DNA of 64,000 bases from Bicyclus anynana (GCF_947172395.1 NC_069104.1:7219355-7283354); one strand, 5' to 3'. Counted from the stretch's first letter, positions 31,506 to 40,195 are shown. The notes: generated by a model from the sequence alone, not told the origin. Program-made: numbers and translations.

Positions 31506-32183
31506 TAAGTATATTAATATTATAAAGAGGTAAAGTTTGTAAGTTTGTATGTTTGTAAGTTTGTAACAATTCTTTGTAAGGGGTAATCTTCAGAACTACT
31601 CATCCGATTTTAAAATTTCTTTCACCAGAATGCTTCGTTATCGGGGAGTGCTATAGGCTATATTTTATATTTGTATCATATATAATTACTGAGTTATCAC
31701 AGTTTTTCTCATACAGTTCGGACCGAAAGACAGACATATTCGCATGCACTGCCTTAACCATTAATTTAAATTAATGTATGAAGGCTTCATGTACCTTTAA
31801 AAGTTCTACAATAAAGTCCGGGCCACCATATTTTTGTGTGTGAAGTCTGTCAATCTACATTGGACCAGCGTGGTGGATTATTAGTGTAAACCCTGTCATT
31901 CTTAAACGGGAGTCGTGCTCAACAGTGACCCGAATAAAACAGTAGTTTTAGAGCAATGCAAACAAACAAACACACAAATAATCAAATCTGAGTATCCTTT
32001 TTTATAATATTACTAGCTCTTTTATATTTTATATTTGTATATACTATATCTTTTATATTTTAGCAGATATAGTACCTTTTGTACTTTAATAAATTATTTA
32101 AATCATGTACTAAGATTTGAGTCATTATTGAAAATTTACATCGATTTTCACGCGGACGAAGTCGCGGGCGTCCGCTAGTATCA
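31506..32183 (+). mobile_element. HEL-4 Helitron-like element with an internal insertion
   Basis: It starts TATTAATATTATAAAGAGGT with repeated AGTTTGT units and ends TTCACGCGGACGAAGTCGCG / GGCGTCCGCTAGTA. Comparison with 54060-54520 shows extra DNA from about 31831 to 32030, which is the arm of an inverted duplication. Confidence 0.8.
31831..32018 (+). repeat. Left arm of 190-bp inverted duplication
   Basis: It is the reverse complement of 32501-32695. It contains part of SINE-A (TGAAGTCTGTCAATCTACAT..) and ends with ACTAGCT, the last bases of the HEL-2 that adjoins the right arm. Confidence 0.88.
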
Positions 32184-32331
32184 ATTAACATTTTAACATT
32201 GAATTACGGTGGCCAATAGACCTGAAATGAAAAGTTATAATACATTGGAATAATTATGATCGACGGGAATAATAACTCACTCACACTTTAACATAGTGTG
32301 AGTGCTCATTATTTCCAATCTACAATAATTC

Positions 32332-32508
32332 ATACTAATATTATAAAGCTGAAGAGTTTGTTTGATTAAACGCGCTAATTTCAGGAACTGAGTCCGATTT
32401 GAAAAATTCTTTCAGTGCTAGCCCATTTATTGAGGAAGGCTATAGGCTATAAATTATTCCTACGGGGACGGGAACCACGCGGGCAAAACTGCGCGGCGTC
32501 AGCTAGTG
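32332..32508 (+). mobile_element. HEL-2 Helitron-like element
   Basis: CATACTAATATTATAAAGCT to GCGCGGCGTCAGCTAGTG; complete with small deletions in the middle. Confidence 0.85.
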
Positions 32509-32695
32509 ATATTATAAAAAGGATACTTAGATTTGATCATTTGATTATTTGTGGGCTTGATTGTTTGCATTGCTCTGAAACTACTGTTTTATTCGGGTTA
32601 CTATTGAGCACGAGTCCTGTTTAAGAATGACAGGGTTTACACTAATAATCCACCATACTGGTCCAATGTGGATTGACAGACTTCACACACAAAAA
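32501..32695 (-). repeat. Right arm of 190-bp inverted duplication
   Basis: It covers the last bases of HEL-2, a spacer (ATTATTTGTGGGCTTGATTG..) and the tail half of a minus-strand SINE-A. Here the SINE continues to its head, so this arm is the likely source. Confidence 0.88.
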
Positions 32696-32858
32696 TCAGG
32701 TATGCAGGTATCGTCATGGTGTTTTTCCTTCACCGTTTTGAGACACCGGATATTCTTAACATGCCTATACCTGAAAAGTTGGAGGTGCATGCTCCGAACC
32801 GGATTCGAACCTCCGATCGAAAGCAGAGGTCATATCCATTGGGCTAAAACTTTGGAAC
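32595..32858 (-). mobile_element. SINE-A
   Basis: The head on the minus strand reads TAGCCCAATGGATATGACC and GGTTCGAATCCGG. The tail lacks the terminal GATGATGA. Confidence 0.88.
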
Positions 32859-33084
32859 TATTGAGACTTAAATTAAATTTATTCTAGTTACATAATACAT
32901 AGAATCAAAAGGACCAATATAAAATCCCACTTTTCTTGTCACCGTGTTCAAACAAATGGAGACCCAAGGGAAGAAAATGGGAAGGCACTGTTCTAAGCAC
33001 AAAACACTAGAAATCCCAAACGGGTAGAAGACAAGTGAGCGAGTGAGTGTGTGAGCGAACAAATAGCTAGTGGAGATCTCCTTT

Positions 33085-33365
33085 TTAGAACGATAGCCTG
33101 CAAGAGCTAGACCTGCCTTTTAAAAGTAACGCTCGCGCTTACTACAAGTATGCTTGATGGAAAGTAGTAATGCGATCTAAGTTGGAGCGCGCTTGCCTAG
33201 AAAATGCCTATTCACTCTTGCTTTAAAGGTCTTTAGATTATAAGTTTCAGGAAACACAAACACTGGGAGGGCATTTCAAATTTACGAATCAGAAATGTAG
33301 ATACGGATCGTTTAGTACGATTTGCCTGGATACCCACAATATAAAGATGGTACAGTTCTCAGCGT
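33085..33365 (-). pseudogene. LINE C-terminal remnant, jockey/CR1 type
   Basis: On the minus strand CATTTCTGATTCGTAAATTT..GAAATGCCCTCCCAGTGTTT matches the FLIR-x-x-x-WNALPVFVFP-type region seen at 14572-14890. It is followed by a tail with GCGCGCTCCAACTTAGATCG. Multiple frame breaks are present. Confidence 0.5.
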
Positions 33366-33644
33366 CTTGGTGTTCTGTGAGAAATACTACATTTTATGAA
33401 TGCTGAAGGATTACCATTACTGCTTCAACCACAGGTAGGCACGGTAGCCATTTATGGTGTTCGGACCATGGTGGCTTTGATTGGATGCTTATTTCTAGTA
33501 TCCACATCCTCAATTATAAAACAATTTTCTTGATAGTTTCAGCTGTACATCATGAGAAATCATGTCTCCAGTTGTCAACTCTTAAAATCGTAGCAATCAT
33601 TCGCTAGTAACCCTATAGTTTTCTTGAAAAGTTTTTTTTTTAAT

Positions 33645-33861
33645 ACTCTGACAAGTTAGTTGCAAGTTATCCCTTGACTGCAATTTCATCTGATATCTTG
33701 ATGTTTACTGACGATGCAGTCTAAAATAGAAACGAGCTTTCTTGGAAGAATTACAAGTTTATTCGGCATCGTACCGGAATGCTAAATCGCTTAGGGGTCC
33801 GACTTTGCCCGGAGGGTGGTAACTAGCCACGGTCGAAGCCTTCCACCAGGCAAAGGTTGTT
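33645..33861 (-). mobile_element. SINE-B, head missing
   Basis: AAGTTATCCCTTGACTGCAA..GGTGGTAACTAGCCACGGTC..CTTCCACCAGG. It stops there and repeat D begins. Confidence 0.8.
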
Positions 33862-34170
33862 TTTAAGGGTTGCCGCTAAGGTAAGTGACTGGCGACTTGA
33901 GATAATATAATATCTCATATTATACTAATGAAAATATTGAAAAAAGTACGTTTTTATACTTAGACATACTTGGAAAGGTAGCAAGAGACCAGACCCTCGA
34001 GTCTGGTCTCTAGAAATTTGCTACCTTCCAAAGCCAAACAATGGTCTAAACTCCATAACTGGATACCATACCTTACCGTACTTATCTACTTACTTAAGGT
34101 AGAAACATAGGCTGACCAGTTTTCAATCTTCATAAAATTAGGTAGGTGTGGCTATCACAAGCTCTTTGTC
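33862..34170 (+). repeat. Repeat D copy with an added hairpin
   Basis: AGTGACTGGCGACTTGAGAT..TTGCTACCTTCCAAAGCC..AAACTCCATAACTGGATACC matches D at 23665 and 59380. Between the halves lies a copy-specific hairpin. Confidence 0.7.
33972..34029. repeat. Two-tier hairpin within repeat D
   Basis: The inner arms GAGACCAGAC (33985-33994) and GTCTGGTCTC (34001-34010) are perfect. The outer arms GGAAAGGTAGCAA and TTTGCTACCTTCC pair with one mismatch. Confidence 0.85.
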
Positions 34171-34479
34171 CATTTACGATGGTTCCAATTGTCGTAAATT
34201 GCGCCGTAAAACTCGCCCTAGATCGCGGTCGTTAATAGTGAAAAGGAAAATGGGAAAAACGTTTCAAAACGGCTAGAGTCCAGGTTTATGTTAATAGTAA
34301 AAGATTTATTGTTATTCCTTAGGAAATACTATTAGGAATAAGTAATAAATAGTTATGTACCTACCAAGGTACGTACAAAAAATGTACTGCCTTACCCCTA
34401 AATAGGCATTAATTTTGTTCCTCTATCGTTTTAAAGAAAAATGGACAACACAGCTGTTGAATTATATTATTAGTGAATA

Positions 34480-34628
34480 TAGCCGAGGCCCCGCGGTTTT
34501 ACCTGCGTATTTCGCGTTACCGTCAGAATACAGTGATAAAATGTAGCCTATGACATTCACAAATAATGTGACTTTCTAGTTGTAGAAGAACGGTTCAAAA
34601 CACCACATCTTTATAATATTAATATAGT
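34480..34628 (-). mobile_element. HEL-3 Helitron-like element, decayed
   Basis: CCGAGGCCCCGCGGTTTTAC..ATGTAGCCTATGACATTCAC..CTTTATAATATTAATA. Confidence 0.75.
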
Positions 34629-34798
34629 ACGCTTTCTTCGTAGGTAAATAAGTAGCTATATTCCCCGTTTTATTATTCAGTTTAAATTTTTTGGACAAAC
34701 TACTATGAAAACTCTCTGAGGTTAAGACAATTGTCCAACGGAATCTCACCCAAAGACTCTGATATATTCTGCACCGTACTCGTATTATCTGTACCATC

Positions 34799-34997
34799 TA
34801 TACTAATATTATAAAGCTGAAGAGTTTATTTGTTTGCTTGATTGTACGCGCTAATCTCAGGAACTACTGGTCCGATTTGAAAAATACTTTCAGTGTTAGA
34901 TAGCCCATTTACCAAGGAAGGTTATAGGCTATATATTATCCCCATATTCCTACGGGATCGAGAACCACGCGGGTGAAACCGCGCGGCGTCAGCTAGT
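34799..34997 (+). mobile_element. HEL-2 Helitron, first of a tandem pair
   Basis: TACTAATATTATAAAGCTGA to GCGCGGCGTCAGCTAGTAA. A second copy starts at the next base. Confidence 0.88.
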
Positions 34998-35186
34998 AAC
35001 ATTATAAAGCTGAAGAGTTTGTTTGCTTGATTGAACGCGCTAATCTCGGGATCTACTAGCCTGATTTGAAAAATTCTTTCAGTGTTAGATAGCCCATTTA
35101 TCGAGGAAGACTATAGGTTATATTTTATCTCCGTATTCTTACTGGAACGGCAACCATGCGGGTGAAACCGCGCTGTGTCAGCTAGT
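34998..35186 (+). mobile_element. HEL-2 Helitron, second of a tandem pair
   Basis: CATTATAAAGCTGAAGAGTT to GCGCTGTGTCAGCTAGTT. Head-to-tail tandem Helitrons are expected from rolling-circle replication that misses a stop, or from insertion at the CTAG|T end. Confidence 0.88.
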
Positions 35187-36058
35187 TTAAGATAATGAGA
35201 GTTCAGTTTAAAAAAAATATATTTTAGCAACGTATAACGTTACATAAATTAAAGAAAATTATACATACAATCAAGCTAAATGTAATCACAGATAAAAAAT
35301 TCTTTCAGCGGCACTCGTAACACTTTCCCGAGCATTTTCCGTTGGCTGCCCACGCGCTCATGTGTAGTATTTACAGGTGTTATGTTTGTTCTTAATTCAT
35401 TTAATCAATTAATTAAAATAAATTAATGTTTCATTATTACAGTATTTTACTAATTTGTTTGTTTATTTCTCAATGAATCGTTTTGTAGGTAAAAAGTAAT
35501 ATAAATTTAATTAACTCGGCATAACCCGGTATGTGATTTATTTATTGGATGTACCACATTACTGTCCTCAAGTCGTTGAAGTATTGAAAAATATTTCCTA
35601 TCTTAAATAGTATAAAAACAAAGTCACTTCCCGCATTTTTGGTAGATTTTTGGTAGACTACCCAACGGATTCGAATACAGTTTCCAACAATAGATAAAGT
35701 GAAGAAGATTGATTTTGTTAGTTATAATAATAATCTATTTAACACAAAAATAGAACCGACTTCAAATAACTAAAATGTTATTTTCATTTAAACACAAAAC
35801 TACTAAAATGATTTTCCTAAGAAGTATACTCTTTCAAACAAATAAAGATTTTTTTTGGTTCTCCTTTTCTAGAAGCCGGCTAAAAGTGTCAGGTTTAAGG
35901 TTTCCGCGCGGACAAATTCGCGGGCGTTAGTGTAATATAAAATTATCTATCCTATAGTGAGAGTATTCTATTTATTCTATTACATTACTAACGGAAAAAA
36001 AATTAAATGTATCAAATAACAAACCTTATTTTAGAGTGAAAAATAATATTGTACTTAC
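35187..36058 (-). other. Sequence downstream of the candidate exon; intron-like
   Basis: If 36059-36083 is an exon on the minus strand, this is the start of its intron. It is AT-rich. A decayed HEL-1 end is at 35895-35935 (CGCGCGGACAAATTCGCGGG) and an ACCGACTTCAAA scrap is at 35755. I found no convincing next exon. Confidence 0.35.
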
Positions 36059-36083
36059 CTAGGAGCAGGAAAATTGTCTTCAT
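36059..36083 (-). CDS. Putative first coding exon of a secreted-protein gene
   Basis: On the minus strand ATG lies in the context ATCAACCAAAATGAAG, close to the insect start consensus. The exon encodes M-K-T-I-F-L-L-L plus the first base of the next codon. It runs straight into AG|GTAAGTAC, a near-perfect splice donor (intron from 36058 leftward). A lysine followed by a run of hydrophobic residues is how a signal peptide starts, so the product would enter the secretory pathway. Splitting the signal peptide after about eight residues with a phase-1 intron is common in insect secreted-protein genes. About 100-250 bases upstream (36190-36330) the sequence is unusually GC- and CpG-rich for this window. 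No downstream exon was identified, so the protein is unknown. This could be chance, since only 25 coding bases are involved. Confidence 0.5.
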
Positions 36084-36340
36084 TTTGGTTGATAAAACAC
36101 TATCACAATACTCGATAAGAAGTAAGACTTGCAGATGTATGTGTGTATGTGAGTCAGTCAGTTGGGAATTGTAATGGAAAATGTTTTTTTTCTACGGCGG
36201 CGTTCGTCGCGCTTGGCCGCCAAGCCGCGTGTATCAGCTATCAAAGAATATGCGCTCGCGCATTCACTTTCTATGAGGTAGTAGTGGGGCTGCCCGGGAG
36301 AAGACCGGGAAGCCGAGGGTTTGTTGACACTGGGTTGCAC
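36084..36340 (-). promoter_or_regulatory. Possible 5' UTR and GC-rich promoter region
   Basis: Positions 36190-36330 contain many CG steps (GGCGGCGTTCGTCGCGCTTG, TGCGCTCGCGCATTC) in an otherwise AT-rich window. It lies just upstream of the candidate start codon. No TATA box or clear initiator was identified on the minus strand. Confidence 0.3.
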
Positions 36341-36365
36341 GACCATGTATAATCGGCTGAATTGG

Positions 36366-36499
36366 TAATTAACGGGAACTGGCACGTTATTGGCTTATCG
36401 ATCGTGTCATTATACTTTGATACGATACTGTTAATTTACGAGTATATTTTGTCTTACAAACGAAATAGGAAGCTAAAGAATGTCTTACAGTGGAATTCA
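36366..36499 (+). repeat. Direct duplication, copy 1
   Basis: AATTAACGGGAACTGGCACG..TTATCGATCGTGTCATTATA..GTCTTACAGTGGAATTCA recurs at 36711-36846 (offset 345-347) with few changes. Foldback K1 begins within its last 12 bases. Confidence 0.9.
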
Positions 36500-36601
36500 T
36501 AGACGTTGTGGGGGCGCCCCCAGGGGACCATTCACCCGGTGAGTGTCGATTTCTTAAAACGCATGGAGTTTAAATTCGACACTCAGCAGGGCATTCCACT
36601 G
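36488..36601. mobile_element. Foldback MITE K, copy 1 (right arm shortened)
   Basis: CAGTGGAATTCATAGACGTT..CACCCGGTGAGTGTCGA..TTCGACACTCAGCAGG..TTCCACTG. Compared with K2, the outer part of the right arm is deleted. Confidence 0.8.
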
Positions 36602-36710
36602 CGAGTACTTTGACATGCTTTTTTTTGCTGCCAAGCAACTTTTTGTTGCAGTTACAGGATTTTCAGGTGTCCTTTGTTGCTACCTACCTACTACCGAGCT
36701 ACCTAGTACA

Positions 36711-36846
36711 TAATTAACGGGAACTGGCACGTTATTGGCTTATCGATCGTGTCATTATACTTTGATACAATACTGTTAATTTACGAATATATTTTGTCTT
36801 ACAAACGAAATAGGAAGCTTAAATTCTAGTCTTACAGTGGAATTCA
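36711..36846 (+). repeat. Direct duplication, copy 2
   Basis: It matches 36366-36499. It ends CTTACAGTGGAATTCA and then passes into the repeat that is the empty-site relative of 3816-4385. Confidence 0.9.
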
Positions 36847-36855
36847 AACACTGAG

Positions 36856-36990
36856 AAAAAATTCCTGGTGCGCCATACTTAAAATACGTAGCAAACCAGA
36901 CACTATTACGCTTATAGCCGGCACTATGGTGTGCACAAGCTCCATATGTAACATGGTGTTGCTTCTAAACGGTACAGTAAGCTGCGTCAT
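36856..36990 (+). repeat. Dispersed repeat, uninterrupted relative of 3816-4385
   Basis: TTCCTGGTGCGCCATACTTA, AAAATACGTAGCAAACCAGA, GCTTATAGCCGGCAC, ATGTAACATGGTGTTGCT. The hAT MITE present at 3.9 kb is absent here. Confidence 0.75.
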
Positions 36991-37091
36991 TACTAAGTAT
37001 ACGGCATCTATTGTACGTATCCTGCACCTGTAGTAAATAGTGAAGTGCTAGCTCCTTACGTAAGTAGCTCATTTAAGTAGCAAATTTTTTT

Positions 37092-37230
37092 CAGTGACTT
37101 CGCAGGGGCACACCCAGGGGACCTTTCACCCGCTGAGTGTCGAATTCTCAAACGCATGGAGTTTAAATTAGACACTCAGCGGGTAAACGATCCCCTGGAG
37201 GCGTCACCACAATGTCTATGAATTCCACTG
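37092..37230. mobile_element. Foldback MITE K, copy 2
   Basis: The left arm CCAGGGGACCTTTCACCCGC.. and right arm ..GCGGGTAAACGATCCCCTGG pair around GCATGGAGTTTAAATT. The right end reads CCACAATGTCTATGAATTCC, then ACTG. The sequence after it (TACTTTGACATGC, CAAGCAACTTTTTGTTGCA) also follows K1, so a block larger than K was duplicated. Confidence 0.82.
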
Positions 37231-37424
37231 TGAGTACTTTGACATGCTTTTTTTGCTGCCAAGCAACTTTTTGTTGCACTTTCAGGATTTTCAGGTATCC
37301 TTTGTTGGCAATTACTGGGATACCAACTTATTGCTAAACCTCCCGGCTGTGTGTAGGCTCACACAGGAATTAAAAGTAAAAGAAAATGTTGTATAGATTG
37401 TAACTATTGTAAATTATAATAATT

Positions 37425-37470
37425 TATGATTTTTCAAAAGAGCAACAGTTGAGTTTCTTGCCGGCTCACA
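37425..37470 (+). repeat. LINE 3' UTR scrap
   Basis: ATTTTTCAAAAGAGCAACAGTTGAG then TTCTTGCCGG, as after the LINE remnant at 11513-11900. Confidence 0.6.
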
Positions 37471-37489
37471 TTTTTTTTTTAATATGAGC

Positions 37490-37622
37490 AATATTCCCAT
37501 TTCCCTCCAACTAGTCGGGAAAGACTGTATGAGGAGTGGGTACGTCCAATATCCAAGGCTGGAATCGAACAACCACCCCTCGGTGATGAGTCCGACCGCT
37601 CTTACCGTTGAGCAATTGAGAC
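37490..37622 (-). mobile_element. SINE-E
   Basis: TTCCCATTTCCCTCCAACTA..GTGGGTACG..CGAACAACCACCCCTCGGTG..TTGAGCAATTGAG. The head is at the right on the minus strand. Confidence 0.75.
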
Positions 37623-37671
37623 TTGGGTGGGCACAGGTCCATTCTAGGGTAGGTTTTATACGCCTATGGTG

Positions 37672-37776
37672 ACGCCAGGATTCGCTGATTACAGGCAGCT
37701 AAGAACTGTGGTGCTTAGAAGTTCATACGAAATACCCTTCTCCCTGTCGACGTCTATTGGCTGATATGATGATGGT
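37672..37776 (+). mobile_element. RTE-type LINE 3' fragment
   Basis: TTCGCTGATTACAGGCAGCT..GACGTCTATTGGCTGATATG, then ATGATGG; diverged copy of the LINE tail. Confidence 0.65.
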
Positions 37777-37830
37777 AAAATAGCATTAAACTAAAGCACA
37801 TTCCAACTTAATTAACATTTTGCAACATCA

Positions 37831-38182
37831 GGGCCTGTAGCCATATGACACGTCGATTCTCTTTCTACAAACGCTAACGCTTCGAAAACTACAAAAATGT
37901 ATGAGAGTGACAGATCAGAGGCCCTAGTGACAGTTTGATACTATGACAATCGCGTTAACGTAAACGCGAATTTCCAAGGAATTAAAACAGCATCATCTAG
38001 TGGCACTAGGTACTCACAACTGTTTCAATTCGCGTTTACGTAAACGCGATAGTAACCGTATGAAAACATTGAAAACTCCCACTAGGCACAACGATCGATA
38101 ACTTGATCGATCGATGACTTGAACTTTGCGAAGCGTTTGCGATTGTAGAAAGAGAATCGACGCGCCACTTTGCTACAGGCCC
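37831..38182. mobile_element. MITE P, interrupted by MITE N
   Basis: The left arm starts GGGCCTGTAGCCATATGACA and includes CGTCGATTCTCTTTCTACAA. The right arm is its inverted match ending GCGCGCCACTTTGCTACAGG, then CCC. Arms of about 60-90 bases pair. MITE N (37921-38088) occupies the middle. Confidence 0.85.
37921..38088 (+). mobile_element. MITE N inside MITE P
   Basis: It starts GCCCTAGTGACAGTTTGATA and ends GAAAACTCCCACTAGGC, with imperfect terminal repeats and an inner palindrome (CGCGTTTACGTAAACGCG at about 38032-38049). It is the same family as 50235-50407. Confidence 0.85.
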
Positions 38183-38396
38183 AGCTTATTTGTTAGCAGT
38201 AAAAGAAAATCGAAAGCTAAAGTAGGTTTAAGATCAATCATCATTATAATAATGACATCATAATCGTAACAGCGTCTCAGTTAGTCACGTTTTTGTATCG
38301 TTACCTTAGAGTAAAAGTATACTTTGTGTTTATTCCATAAACAATACACTTCCCGAGTTTTGCGACACGCCGTTTTGCGATTATAACTATGCATTT

Positions 38397-38600
38397 TATC
38401 GTTTGACTAGCTGACACCGCGCGGTCTCACCCGCGTGGTTCCCGTTCCCGTACGAATACGGGGATAATATATAGTTTATAGCCTTCCTCGATAAATGGGC
38501 TATCTAAAACTGAAAGAATTATCCAAATCGGACCAGTAGTTCCTGAGATTAGCGCGTTCAATCAAACAAACAAACTCTTCAGCTTTATAATGTATCGTTT
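38397..38600 (-). mobile_element. HEL-2 Helitron flanked by an 8-bp direct repeat
   Basis: The element 38405-38590 is complete on the minus strand. TATCGTTT occurs on both sides (38397-38404 and 38593-38600), which Helitrons do not normally create. Confidence 0.82.
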
Positions 38601-38611
38601 AATTAAGCCAT

Positions 38612-39107
38612 CGTGTGTGGTATTCTTCCGAAATTCCTCAGTGCTTGAAGACGAGTCTTCGACCAGTGCGTGTTGCCAATGACCTACGGATCCGAGACTT
38701 GGTCGCTGACTATGGGCCTTATTAGAAGGCTCAAAGTCACTCAGCGGGCGATGGAGCGAGCTATGCTTGGAGTTTCTCTGCGTGATCGTATCAGCAACGA
38801 GGAGATCTGCAGACGAACCAAAGTCACTGACATGGCTCAGCGAGTTGCGAAGCTGAAGTGGCAATGGGCAGGCCACATAGTTCGAAGAGTCGATGGACGT
38901 TGGGATCCCAAGGTGCTGGAATGGCGACCCCGTACCGGAAAGCGCAGTGTTGGTCGACCCCCCACTAGGTGGACCGAGAATATCAAGCGGGTTGCAGAGA
39001 GCCGCTGGATGCTGACGGCTCGAAACCGTTGTGCTTGGAGGTCCATGCAAGAGGCCTATGTCCAGCAGTGGACGTCTATCAGCTGATAAGGTAAGGTAAG
39101 GTGTGGT
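38612..39107 (+). mobile_element. RTE-type LINE 3' end, longest copy, AAGGT tail
   Basis: A 138-codon frame (38670-39086) encodes TYGSETWSLT, LKWQWAGHIVRR, VLEWRPRTGKRSVGRPPTRW and AYVQQWTSIS. This is the C-terminal region of RTE-type LINE polyproteins beyond the polymerase. A one-base shift before residue 1 separates it from upstream coding (..CVLP). The tail is TGATAAGGTAAGGTAAGG. The polymerase and endonuclease are absent. Confidence 0.85.
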
Positions 39108-39151
39108 AGTCATTATCATGATTCTTAATCTTTTCTTGTAACATGAATTTT

Positions 39152-39441
39152 TGACGGCGCAGTGGTATGCGCGGTGGATTTACAAGACGGAGATCCTGGG
39201 TTTTTTTAAATGGTCCCAGGTCTGGCTGGTGGGAGGCTTCGGCCGTGGCTAGTTAACACCCTACCGACAAAGACGTATCGCCAAGCGATTTAGAATTCCG
39301 ATACGATGTCGTGTAGAAAAGGGGTGTGGATTGTCTTCCTACTCCTAACAAGTTAGCCCGCTACCATCTCAGATTACATCATCACTTACCATTAGATGAG
39401 ATTGTAGTCAAGGGCTAACATGTAAAGAATAAAAAAAAAAT
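39152..39441 (+). mobile_element. SINE-B, nearly full length
   Basis: Head GACGGCGCAGTGGTATGCGC. The B-box region is deleted after ATCCTGGG. Tail AACATGTAAAGAATAAAAAA. Confidence 0.9.
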
Positions 39442-39446
39442 ACTTG

Positions 39447-39513
39447 TAAGAATTCGAAAATCGGTTCAGTAGATCCAGAGTTTACACACAACCTCTTTAT
39501 AACATTAGTATTG
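39447..39513 (-). mobile_element. HEL-3 fragment
   Basis: AAAATCGGTTCAGTAGATCC..CACAACCTCTTTATAACATT. Confidence 0.65.
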
Positions 39514-39547
39514 ATGAGGCCAGTGTGTACAATATTAGTATTGATAG

Positions 39548-39857
39548 TGCCGTGATAGCCCAGTGGATATGACCTCTGCCTTAGATTCCGGAGGGTGTGG
39601 GTTCAAATCCGGTCCGGGGCATGCACCTCCAACTTTTCAGTTGTGTGCATTTTAAGAAATTAAATATCGTGTGTCTCACACGGTAAAGGAAAACATCGTG
39701 AGGAAACCTGCACACCAGAGAATTTTCTAAATTCTTTGTGTGTTTAAAGTTTGCCAATCCGCATTAAGCCAGCGTGGTGGACTATTGGCATAACTCCTCT
39801 CATTCTGAGAGAAGACTCGAGCTCAGCAGTGAGCCGAATATGGGTTGATAATGATGA
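39548..39857 (+). mobile_element. SINE-A, full length
   Basis: GCCGTGATAGCCCAGTGGAT..GTTCAAATCCGGTCCGGGGC..GGGTTGATAATGATGAA. This is the best full-length example in the window. Confidence 0.93.
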
Positions 39858-40064
39858 AGGCCATTATAACTTTGACCCCAAAAGGATTAACGAATAAAAG
39901 TACCAACAAATCCTGCTATCTGAAGGTAACGTGTTTGTTTGTAACGACCACTCATTTTTTTCCTTTTTATCCCGGATTAGGATTATTCTGAGTCGGGAGG
40001 GTTTAAAACGCCATCCCTTCTACTAGAATATTTTTCTCTCGTTAATCTTCCACGGTGTAACGAG

Positions 40065-40115
40065 TTGATTTTTGCTCGGTAGAAGGCTAAATGCCTTCTA
40101 CCGAGCAAAAATCAA
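40065..40115. repeat. Perfect hairpin with 23-bp arms
   Basis: Positions 40065-40087 and 40093-40115 are exact reverse complements around the loop TAAAT. The sequence is not AT-only (it contains GCTCGGTAGAAGGC), and it is not part of any repeat I recognise. Confidence 0.92.
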
Positions 40116-40195
40116 AGCAAAAATATTACACTACCATTTCAAACAAACATATAAATGTAACGAAACAAAAAGAGAAATGCAAACTTAACTATAAT

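Larger units (their letters stand above)
31470..32229. mobile_element. Small foldback MITE split by a HEL-4 Helitron
   Basis: GCCACCGTAATTCAATGTTA (31484-31504) and its perfect reverse complement (32194-32213) flank a HEL-4. The pairing extends imperfectly outward to TTCAGGT on both sides. It reads as one short inverted-repeat element with a Helitron in its loop. Confidence 0.7.

Noticed and set aside
34640..34780. Second exon for the candidate gene at 36059
   Set aside because: An acceptor-like GTACGGTGCAG on the minus strand is followed by an early stop in the phase required by the donor.
37560..37600. Hammerhead ribozyme core
   Set aside because: The words TGATGAGTCC in SINE-E resemble part of the core, but the required GAAA and pairing stems are absent. 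It is the antisense of the tRNA-like head.
38562..39119. 185-codon minus-strand frame
   Set aside because: Antisense of the RTE LINE 3' end and HEL-2.
39548..39625. tRNA gene
   Set aside because: A- and B-box-like motifs are present, but the sequence is the head of SINE-A, repeated many times and followed by the SINE body. The same holds for the SINE-B and SINE-E heads.
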